Part shown: positions 1 to 5,296 of the stretch, one piece after another | How the letters are laid out: the number at the start of each line of letters is the position of its first letter | Numbering within the stretch: position 1 is the stretch's first letter | NCBI GenBank assembly: GCA_017411885.1 | Contig: JAFQPF010000227.1 | Coordinates: 1-5,296, forward strand | DNA from: Clostridia bacterium | GTDB taxonomy: Bacteria; Bacillota_A; Clostridia; Oscillospirales; CAG-272 | Length of the DNA stretch: 5,296 nucleotides | Direction of reading: 5' to 3' | Notes under the pieces: model-generated | What the model was told of the DNA's origin: nothing | Seen by the model: the letters and a program-made list of their open reading frames with translations, nothing else | Databases searched by the model: none | Program-made: the position numbers and the translations under genes

Positions 1-1322
1 AGAGCTTTAATAAAATTTACGCTCTTCCCTATTCGCTTACGGGAAAAAGCACGAGCGACAAAATCGCTATGATACGCGAGGAGATGTCAAAAAAGTCTTG
101 CGACGGTCATATTATAACTTCACTTGAGGAAATTGCGTGGATACTCAATTTAAGAGGCTCGGACATAAAGAATACTCCCGTATTTTTTGCGTATATGTAT
201 ATCAACACAGAGAACGCTAACCTTTTTGCTGACAGCAATTCCGCAAAAGACGTAAAAGACGAGCTTGAGCTTCACGGAGTCAAACTTTGCGATTACACCG
301 AGTTTTACAGCTTCATTCCTGCAATACGCGCCAAGAGCGTTTTACTCAATACCGCCGGTGCAAATTATGCCGTTTACTCATCGCTTGATAAAAGCATAAA
401 AATCGTCGATTCGGTCGATCCCGCTATGATATTCAAGGCAATAAAGAATCAGACCGAGATCGAATACGTTAAAAGGATGCACATTCATGACGGTCTTGCC
501 GTGGCGAGATTTATGCACCTTATAAAGAATGCTGAATCGGGTGAATACTCCGAAATTTCGGCAACAAAAAAGCTCAAACAGATCAGAGAAAGGTGCTCTG
601 ACTATCTTGGCGACAGCTTTGATACGATCTGCGGATATAAGGATCACGCAGCAATAATTCACTACAAAGCAACAACAGATACAAACTCACAGATAATGAA
701 AGACGCGGCACTTCTTGTTGATTCAGGTGGACAGTACAATGGTGCTACCACCGATATTACGAGAGTTTTTGTTCTCGGAGAAATTGATTACGAGTTCAAG
801 CTTCACTATACTGCCGTATGCTGTGCAATGTTAAGACTCCAGAACTTGAAATTCAAGAGCGACACACGCCCCGCAGTTCTTGATATGATCGCCCGTCAGC
901 CTCTATGGAGCCTCGGACTTGATTACAGACACGGTACAGGTCACGGCGTCGGTTATATGTTAAGCGTACACGAGGGACCGTGTAGCATTCATTACGCTAA
1001 TAACGCCCCTGCATTCAAGCCGGGTATGATAACCTCGGACGAACCGGGTATGTACGTCAATGGAAAGCACGGCATCAGACTTGAAAATCTTTTGTTGTGT
1101 ACTGAAGATATTAAAAACGAGTACGGTCAGTTCTTAAAATTTGAGCCGTTGACGGTTGCACCCATTGATCTTGACGCGATTTTACCCGAGAAAATGGAGC
1201 AAAGTGATATTGACGCATTAAACTCATATCACGCTTACGTTTTCAAGTGCCTGTCAACCGTTTGTGAAAATGATGAAATTGAATGGATAAAGCATTACAC
1301 ACGTCCTATATCAAAGGCATAA
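1..1322 (+). CDS. Xaa-Pro aminopeptidase (aminopeptidase P, peptidase family M24B), 5'-truncated by the window
   Basis: This metallopeptidase removes an N-terminal residue that precedes proline and is normally cytoplasmic, acting in peptide turnover. The frame is open to the left window edge: 22 codons upstream of the ATG at 69 read as family sequence (GKSTSDKIAMIREEM), so that ATG is internal and the real start lies outside. The visible part covers the second N-terminal 'creatinase-like' domain (for example IAWILNLRGSDI, near base 130) and the complete C-terminal pita-bread domain. All five dinuclear-metal ligands are present: Asp in DSGGQY (720-722), Asp in TTDITR (753-755), His in GTGHGVG (942-944), Glu in DEPGMY (1041-1043) and Glu in GIRLEN (1083-1085). 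The supporting histidines in AIIHYKA and SVHEGP are also kept. The end (EWIKHYTRPI) matches the C-terminal extension of the long, roughly 590-residue three-domain subfamily. It appears intact and active. No strong terminator follows it. Confidence 0.95.
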   Translation, partial: SFNKIYALPYSLTGKSTSDKIAMIREEMSKKSCDGHIITSLEEIAWILNLRGSDIKNTPVFFAYMYINTENANLFADSNSAKDVKDELELHGVKLCDYTEFYSFIPAIRAKSVLLNTAGANYAVYSSLDKSIKIVDSVDPAMIFKAIKNQTEIEYVKRMHIHDGLAVARFMHLIKNAESGEYSEISATKKLKQIRERCSDYLGDSFDTICGYKDHAAIIHYKATTDTNSQIMKDAALLVDSGGQYNGATTDITRVFVLGEIDYEFKLHYTAVCCAMLRLQNLKFKSDTRPAVLDMIARQPLWSLGLDYRHGTGHGVGYMLSVHEGPCSIHYANNAPAFKPGMITSDEPGMYVNGKHGIRLENLLLCTEDIKNEYGQFLKFEPLTVAPIDLDAILPEKMEQSDIDALNSYHAYVFKCLSTVCENDEIEWIKHYTRPISKA

Positions 1323-1331
1323 CTTTACTCG

Positions 1332-1366
1332 CTGTATGATAGGTATACAGTTTCGATATACTGTTT
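1332..1366. promoter_or_regulatory. Cluster of CTGTAT/ATACAG-type half-sites upstream of the promoter (possible operator)
   Basis: Three related hexamers start exactly 13 bp apart: CTGTAT at 1332, ATACAG at 1345 and ATACTG at 1358. The first two form an inverted repeat with a 7-bp spacer. ACAGT (1347-1351) and ACTGT (1360-1364) form a second one with an 8-bp spacer. TATACAGTTT (1344-1353) and TATACTGTTT (1357-1366) are also a 9/10 direct repeat. A further CTGTAT (1388-1393) overlaps the -10 box of the adjacent promoter. The array sits just upstream of the -35 box, which suits binding of a dimeric regulator, but I do not recognise the motif. It could instead form a weak hairpin ending the upstream peptidase transcript, although the T-tract after it is poor. 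Confidence 0.4.
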
Positions 1367-1367
1367 A

Positions 1368-1396
1368 TTGACATTGTGCTTGAAATCCTGTATAAT
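1368..1396 (+). promoter_or_regulatory. Consensus sigma-A (sigma-70 type) promoter of the ligase-ACP-NERD operon
   Basis: A perfect -35 box TTGACA (1368-1373) and a perfect -10 box TATAAT (1391-1396) are separated by the ideal 17 bp. A TG pair directly abuts the -10 box, one base off the usual extended -10 position. Transcription should start near 1403, giving a leader of about 50 nt before the ligase ATG. A match this good predicts strong basal transcription unless it is repressed, which makes the half-sites around it more noteworthy. Confidence 0.85.
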
Positions 1397-1452
1397 ATTT
1401 GTCGGTTAAGGCTAAAAGCTTATCTACAACAAGAAAGGCAAAGTAATCAAAT

Positions 1453-3162
1453 ATGAAATTTAAGCTAAACCCACCTAAAATCGCAACAGACTTAAAGCAG
1501 CTTATTTATTCAAGTGCTGAAATTTATAAAGACAAAACCTTTTACGAATTCAAGGTCGGTAAAGAGACTCAAAAGTATACGTATGAAAAGTATCTGTCCG
1601 ATATGAAAGCATACGGAACTGCTCTGTCATCCAGAGGACTTATCGGTAAAAACATTGCAGTCATCGGCGACACTCACCCCTATTGGTCTCTTACCTATCT
1701 TACGGTCGTTAACGGCAACGGTACCATAGTTCCCCTTGACAAGGAGATCTCTCTTGATGCGGTTTGCGATTTTGCAAACCTTGCGGAATGTGTTGCAATC
1801 GCGTATACAGGCTACTTCAACGGCAAGATAACATCGCTTGCCGAAAAGCTTCCTAATATTGAATTATTCATAAGACTCAATGAGGATGACAAGGGCGTTG
1901 ATTCTCCTGAAGGAGTAAACGTGATCGACATCGCCGATCTCTTAAACGAAGGACAAGAGCTCTTAAATAACGGCAACGACACGTATACTTCGATAGTACC
2001 CGATATGGAAAAGTGCTGCTCTATCCTCTTCACCTCCGGAACGACCGGAACAAGCAAGGGCGTTATGCTTTCGCAAAAGAATATAATTACGTCGGTAAAC
2101 GCGGCGTGCGCGCTCGTTCCGTTTGACAACACCTCCAACATCGTATCGGTTCTTCCTGTGCATCACACCTACGAATTCACCTGCTGTCACCTTGCGGCGT
2201 TTAATATTGGCGCAAGCGTTTATATAAATCCTTCGCTTAAATACGCTTCCAGATCAATGCAGTATTATAAGCCCTACGGTCTTGTTGTTGTACCTATGTT
2301 TCTTGAAACCGTACACAAAAAGATCTGGGCTAACATCAGAGACAAGGGCATTGAGGGCAAGGTAAGAGCCGCAATGAAGCTTTCAAACGCTGCCTTAAAG
2401 CTCGGTGTTGATCTGAGGCGAAAGCTCTTTTCAGACGTACTTTCAGCTTTCGGCGGAAATATAAAGGTCATTATTTGCGGCGGTGCACCTATAAAGCCGG
2501 AGATCATTGAAGATTTTAACGCTTTCGGCATCGCGGTCTTAGAGGGCTACGGTATTACAGAGACCTCTCCTCTTGTTTCGGTTACACCCTACAAAGCGCC
2601 AAAGATCGGCTCGGTCGGTCCTGCGGCTATCGGATGTGAAGCGAAAATTGACGAGACCACTCTTGACCAGGACGGACGTGGAGAGATACTCGTTCGTGGC
2701 ACAAACGTAATGCTTGGTTATTATAAGAATCCCGAGGCTACTGCCGAAGCGTTCACAGAGGACGGTTGGTTCAGAACAGGCGATATCGGATATCTTGATG
2801 ATGACGGTTACATTTTCATAACCGGACGCAAAAAGAACGTGATCATTCTTTCAAACGGCAAGAACGTTTATCCCGAAGAGCTTGAAGAAAACTTTAATAA
2901 CTGCGAATACGTGAAGGAGATCGTTGTTATCGGACGCAAGGATGAAAATACGGGCGAAACCGATATCGTTGCCATAACCTATCCCGATTTCGATTCCTTC
3001 CCCGAGCTTGAAAAGGATGAGATCAAGCAAAAGGCACTTGAACGCTTGAAGGAATTAAACTCAGAAATGCCATCGTTCAAGCAGGTAGGCATATTTGAGT
3101 TCAGAGACACGGAATTTGAAAAGACAACTACAAAAAAAATCAAGAGATTTCTTGTAAAATAA
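1453..3162 (+). CDS. AMP-forming long-chain acyl-CoA / acyl-ACP synthetase (ANL superfamily, FadD/FAA1-like)
   Basis: A complete 569-residue adenylate-forming ligase. The family activates a carboxylic acid with ATP to an acyl-adenylate, then transfers it to a thiol (CoA or a carrier protein phosphopantetheine). Signatures in order: P-loop TSGTTGTSKG (194-203), LPVHHTYEF (about 234-242), adenine/acyl-binding GYGITETSP (365-373), ribose-binding RTGD (441-444), the hinge region GRKKNVI (458-464), NGKNVYPEELE (468-478), and the C-terminal catalytic lysine in KTTTKKIKR (probably K562). Length and motifs indicate a full, active two-domain enzyme with no membrane segment. The best family match is the long-chain fatty acid group (COG1022-like). 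The start is fixed because an in-frame TAA lies at 1444-1446. The Shine-Dalgarno AGAAAGG (1432-1438) is 14 nt away, longer than ideal. The immediately downstream ACP suggests a carrier protein is the real acceptor, but CoA cannot be excluded and the acyl substrate cannot be read from sequence. Confidence 0.92.
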   Translation: MKFKLNPPKIATDLKQLIYSSAEIYKDKTFYEFKVGKETQKYTYEKYLSDMKAYGTALSSRGLIGKNIAVIGDTHPYWSLTYLTVVNGNGTIVPLDKEISLDAVCDFANLAECVAIAYTGYFNGKITSLAEKLPNIELFIRLNEDDKGVDSPEGVNVIDIADLLNEGQELLNNGNDTYTSIVPDMEKCCSILFTSGTTGTSKGVMLSQKNIITSVNAACALVPFDNTSNIVSVLPVHHTYEFTCCHLAAFNIGASVYINPSLKYASRSMQYYKPYGLVVVPMFLETVHKKIWANIRDKGIEGKVRAAMKLSNAALKLGVDLRRKLFSDVLSAFGGNIKVIICGGAPIKPEIIEDFNAFGIAVLEGYGITETSPLVSVTPYKAPKIGSVGPAAIGCEAKIDETTLDQDGRGEILVRGTNVMLGYYKNPEATAEAFTEDGWFRTGDIGYLDDDGYIFITGRKKNVIILSNGKNVYPEELEENFNNCEYVKEIVVIGRKDENTGETDIVAITYPDFDSFPELEKDEIKQKALERLKELNSEMPSFKQVGIFEFRDTEFEKTTTKKIKRFLVK

Positions 3163-3166
3163 GGAG
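3161..3166 (+). promoter_or_regulatory. Ribosome binding site of the ACP gene, overlapping the ligase stop codon
   Basis: AAGGAG lies 6 nt before the ACP ATG at 3173 and shares two bases with the ligase TAA stop (3160-3162). This supports the ACP start and coupled translation of the two genes. Confidence 0.85.
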
Positions 3167-3172
3167 TACATC

Positions 3173-3400
3173 ATGTTTGAACAGCTTAAAGAATTAATAT
3201 CCACACAGTTTAACATCGACAGCGACAAGATCACCCGCGAAACCGACCTTCGCCGTGACTTCGGTATCAACTCCATCGAGCTTGCAGAGCTTGTGCTCGA
3301 GCTTGAGGAAAAATACGATTGCGAGATCGACGACAAAGCTATTTCAAAGAAAACAACGGTCGGCGAGGTTGCCGATTATCTTGAAAAAGAGCTTGCCTGA
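3173..3400 (+). CDS. Acyl carrier protein (dedicated, ligase-associated)
   Basis: A complete 75-residue acidic four-helix carrier protein. The predicted 4'-phosphopantetheine attachment serine is S34 in the motif FGINSIELAEL, placed as in other ACPs at the start of helix II. Helix II and the following loop (ELVLELEEKYDCEIDD) and the C-terminal helix (VGEVADYLEKEL) have normal ACP shape and length. Instead of the usual DSL(D/E) motif of the housekeeping fatty-acid-synthesis AcpP, this protein has NSIE: the Asp before the serine is Asn33. A single cysteine (C50) lies beyond helix II. The gene starts 10 nt after the acyl synthetase and is not next to any fab genes, so it is more likely a dedicated carrier charged by that enzyme than the main AcpP. 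I therefore give no acpP symbol. It needs a phosphopantetheinyl transferase encoded elsewhere. Confidence 0.92.
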   Translation: MFEQLKELISTQFNIDSDKITRETDLRRDFGINSIELAELVLELEEKYDCEIDDKAISKKTTVGEVADYLEKELA

Positions 3401-3404
3401 GGTG
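3399..3404 (+). promoter_or_regulatory. Ribosome binding site deciding the TTG start of the NERD gene
   Basis: GAGGTG overlaps the ACP stop codon TGA (3398-3400) and lies 5 nt before TTG at 3410. The spacing is good, and it is the main support for the non-ATG start. Confidence 0.75.
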
Positions 3405-3409
3405 TTATC

Positions 3410-4093
3410 TTGTCTGAATTTATAAGATCACCCTTATTTTTCACTTTATGCTTGCTTTTAGCTGTGATACTTTCAGCCGCAGTTACGCTTTTTATAACGA
3501 TAACCGTAAAATCAAAAAAGCGTGTCCGTGAGATCGAAAATTACGGCAAGCCGAGCGAGCAAAGGCTTAAAGAAATACTCGAAGAGGCGTTTTCTCCAAG
3601 CGCGGTATTCACAAACGTGTACATCCCGTACGTCAATTCGGGCAAGGACAGATACGCCGAGATCGATGCGATCGTGGTCAACAGAAGCGGTATATTCGTT
3701 ATTGAGCTTAAAAGCCACAACGGAAAGATCATCAGCGGTGATACACGCAAGTGGACTCAGATCTACAACGACAAGCGCATATCCTTTTATAATCCTATTT
3801 ACCAGAATGAAACCCACATCAAGGTTATAAACGAAATTCTGAAAAGCGAGGGACAGTACCGCGTACCGATATACAACGTAGTCACCTTCTCTTCAAACAG
3901 AGTTACGTTTACACAGAGCTACAGAAACCTTGTAAAGCTTGACGAGCTGGTACGGTATATAAAGCGCACCGGTAAGCCGGAGGCGGTATCCATACGTCAG
4001 ACGTCACGCGTCAGGACTATACTTCATTCATACATCAGAACCGGCAGAACGGTTGAGCTCAAGCACAAGCGCTTTGTCAGAAAACGCAAATAA
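3410..4093 (+). CDS. Membrane-anchored NERD (nuclease-related) domain protein
   Basis: A complete 227-residue protein. Residues about 7-33 form one hydrophobic membrane helix followed by KSKKR, which by the positive-inside rule puts the rest in the cytoplasm. Residues about 45-160 match the NERD domain, a distant relative of PD-(D/E)XK nucleases. Visible motifs are a conserved Glu in GKPSEQRL (E50), EIDAIVV (D86), the core FVIELKSHNGKI (E99 and K101), W115 and NPIYQNETHIKVI (Q132, N133, H136). All candidate catalytic residues (D86, E99, K101) are kept, so nuclease or nucleic-acid-binding activity is possible, though activity is poorly established for NERD proteins. The C-terminal tail (about 196-227) is strongly basic. 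The start is TTG at 3410, chosen because a good ribosome binding site precedes it and the reading frame contains no internal Met codon. It is the third gene of the ligase-ACP operon and ends at a strong terminator. Its role beside acyl activation is unknown. Confidence 0.88.
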   Translation: MSEFIRSPLFFTLCLLLAVILSAAVTLFITITVKSKKRVREIENYGKPSEQRLKEILEEAFSPSAVFTNVYIPYVNSGKDRYAEIDAIVVNRSGIFVIELKSHNGKIISGDTRKWTQIYNDKRISFYNPIYQNETHIKVINEILKSEGQYRVPIYNVVTFSSNRVTFTQSYRNLVKLDELVRYIKRTGKPEAVSIRQTSRVRTILHSYIRTGRTVELKHKRFVRKRK

Positions 4094-4096
4094 GAA

Positions 4097-4134
4097 AGCA
4101 TGGGGGAACATTCCCCCTTGTTTCTGTTTATTTA
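4097..4134 (+). terminator. Rho-independent terminator of the ligase-ACP-NERD operon
   Basis: A six-pair stem GGGGGA (4102-4107) / TCCCCC (4112-4117) with a 4-nt loop ACAT begins 8 nt after the NERD stop codon. It is followed by the T-rich tail TTGTTTCTGTTTATTT. The stem can lengthen through one T-T mismatch with weaker pairs on the outside. The A-rich left side gives some T-tract on the opposite strand as well, but no converging gene is present. Confidence 0.85.
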
Positions 4135-4152
4135 TGAAACGGACGTATCAAC

Positions 4153-5296
4153 ATGGCAGAATTTAGCTTAGAACAAAGATATTTGAGCGCAAAGCGCGCG
4201 CTTTTTGATAAATACTACGAGCGAATGAACCGCCCTCAGCGCGAGGCGGTTTATACGGTTAACGGGCCTCTTTTGGTGCTTGCCGGTGCAGGAAGCGGAA
4301 AGACCACGGTGCTTGTTAACAGGATCTCGCATCTCATCCGTTACGGAGATGCTTATTTCAGTGACGAAATACCCGAAGAGCTTGATGAAGCTTACGTTTC
4401 AAGGCTTGAAGGAATGACAGATCTCCCTCACGATGAGCTTGGGGACGAGCTTTGCGAGCTTGCAAATGCTCCCTGCCCACCGTGGGCTGTGCTTGCCATT
4501 ACCTTTACAAACAAAGCGGCAGGCGAGATCAAGGAAAGACTTGAAAAGGTTATCGGTGATGCCGATGCCGCAAAGGAGATATGGGCAGGCACATTCCATT
4601 CGATCTGCGTGCGCATTTTAAGAAGATACGCTCATCTTGCAGGATATGAATCCTCTTTTACAATATACGATACAGACGACACAAAAAAGCTTATAAGCGC
4701 TTGTATGAAAAGGCTTGGAATCGACGAAAAGGTCGTTGCGCCCAAGGCGGCTATGAGTGTTATCAGCCGCGCAAAGGACAGGCTTATGTCGGCAAAGGAT
4801 TTTGCGGCAGAAGCTTCAAGCGATTTCAGGCTTTCGCGTATCTCTCAGATATACAACGAATACGAGCGCGAGCTTAAGAGCGCTAACGCTCTTGATTTTG
4901 ACGATATCATTATGCAGACGGTGCTTTTGCTTATGGCAAACGAGGAGGTCAGAAGCTATTATCAGAACCGCTTCAGATACGTTTGTGTAGACGAGTTTCA
5001 GGACACAAACATAGCACAGCTCAGGCTTTGCGAGCTTATCAGCGCAAAGCGCAAAAATATTATGGTTGTCGGCGATGACGATCAGAGTATTTATAAATTC
5101 AGAGGCGCGACCATCGAAAACATTCTTACCTTTGACCGTGATTTTTCGGGCTGTAAGGTAATAAAGCTTGAACAGAATTACAGATCGACCGCCAATATAC
5201 TTAACGCCGCAAACGCCGTTATTTCTCATAATAAGGGAAGAAAGGGCAAGAGCCTGTGGACTGACGGCGGCGATGGCGATAAGATCACGTTAAAAC
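4153..5296 (+). CDS. pcrA: UvrD/PcrA-type superfamily 1A DNA helicase, 3'-truncated by the window
   Basis: An ATP-dependent 3'-5' DNA helicase of the UvrD/Rep/PcrA group, acting in repair, removal of RecA or stalled complexes and rolling-circle replication. The first 381 codons are visible; the family is usually 700-800 residues, so about half is missing to the right. Motifs in order: Q motif MNRPQREAV (Q29), Walker A GAGSGKTT (45-52), motif Ia ITFTNKAAGEIKERL (116-130), Ib AGTFHSICVRILRRY (145-159), Walker B VDEFQDTN (279-286), motif III VVGDDDQSIYKFRGA (305-319) and motif IV LEQNYRST (339-346). Between Walker A and Ia (about residues 66-111) it carries roughly 40 extra, mostly acidic residues compared with Bacillus-type PcrA. 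The ATG at 4153 is the only ATG available, because an in-frame TGA lies at 4135-4137. The ribosome binding site is weak (GGA at 4141). The symbol is tentative, since PcrA and other UvrD paralogues cannot be separated without the C-terminus. Confidence 0.92.
   Translation, partial: MAEFSLEQRYLSAKRALFDKYYERMNRPQREAVYTVNGPLLVLAGAGSGKTTVLVNRISHLIRYGDAYFSDEIPEELDEAYVSRLEGMTDLPHDELGDELCELANAPCPPWAVLAITFTNKAAGEIKERLEKVIGDADAAKEIWAGTFHSICVRILRRYAHLAGYESSFTIYDTDDTKKLISACMKRLGIDEKVVAPKAAMSVISRAKDRLMSAKDFAAEASSDFRLSRISQIYNEYERELKSANALDFDDIIMQTVLLLMANEEVRSYYQNRFRYVCVDEFQDTNIAQLRLCELISAKRKNIMVVGDDDQSIYKFRGATIENILTFDRDFSGCKVIKLEQNYRSTANILNAANAVISHNKGRKGKSLWTDGGDGDKITLK

Noticed and set aside
69..71. ATG at 69 as the true start of the aminopeptidase gene
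   Set aside because: The upstream 22 codons are in frame, lack a stop and read as conserved aminopeptidase P sequence (GKSTSDKIAMIREEM). The ATG is internal and the gene is cut by the window edge.
1332..1356. Terminator of the aminopeptidase gene
   Set aside because: The CTGTAT/ATACAG stem is only 6 AT-rich pairs and is followed by TTTCGATA rather than a T-tract, so it is too weak to call as an intrinsic terminator.
1812..2141. Minus-strand 109-codon frame within the ligase
   Set aside because: It is antisense to the conserved P-loop region of the ligase, with no independent support.
3061..3336. Minus-strand 91-codon frame spanning the ligase-ACP junction
   Set aside because: Its serine-rich product arises from the reverse complement of acidic codons in the ACP. 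It crosses two clearly real genes.
3522..3830. Plus-strand 102-codon frame overlapping the NERD gene
   Set aside because: It is an out-of-frame shadow of the NERD domain, with a low-complexity Ser/Thr/Arg product and no domain.
4134..4166. ATG at 4134 as an alternative helicase start
   Set aside because: It is in a different frame from the helicase and reaches a TAG after ten codons.
4816..5229. A 137-codon open frame on the minus strand
   Set aside because: It lies wholly inside the helicase coding region, which shows all SF1 motifs. The minus-strand product has no recognisable domain and no ribosome binding site that I can see.

Overview
The window looks like a piece of chromosome from a low-to-moderate GC member of the Clostridia, most likely a gut Oscillospiraceae/Ruminococcaceae-type bacterium. 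This is inferred from protein style, codon use (many AGA/AGG arginines, mixed AT-rich and GC-rich third positions), strong AGGAG-type ribosome binding sites and a consensus sigma-A promoter. No rRNA or other taxonomic marker is present, so the placement is an inference. All five genes lie on the + strand and are tightly packed. No mobile element, CRISPR array, tRNA or rRNA is visible.

Layout. Bases 1-1322 hold the C-terminal part of a large M24B-family Xaa-Pro aminopeptidase (aminopeptidase P) whose start lies outside the window. A 130-bp gap follows, with a cluster of related 6-bp half-sites at 13-bp steps and then a perfect TTGACA-17 bp-TATAAT promoter. That promoter drives a three-gene operon: an AMP-forming acyl-CoA/acyl-ACP synthetase (1453-3162), a free-standing acyl carrier protein (3173-3400) and a membrane-anchored NERD-domain protein with a TTG start (3410-4093). 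The intergenic gaps are 10 and 9 nt, and each downstream ribosome binding site overlaps the preceding stop codon. A strong GC-rich hairpin with a T-rich tail closes the operon at about 4097-4134. The last gene (4153 to the window end) is the N-terminal half of a UvrD/PcrA-type superfamily 1 DNA helicase.

How the genes fit together. The synthetase and the carrier protein form an obvious functional pair: the enzyme can activate a carboxylic acid as acyl-adenylate and could load it on the phosphopantetheine arm of the ACP, on CoA, or on both. Why a membrane-anchored nuclease-related (NERD) protein is translationally coupled to this pair is not explained by known pathways and is the most interesting question here. 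The peptidase and the helicase look like housekeeping neighbours.

I did not find convincing evidence of a wholly new system. The points worth following are the ligase-ACP-NERD operon, its half-site-decorated promoter, and the roughly 40-residue acidic insertion in the helicase.
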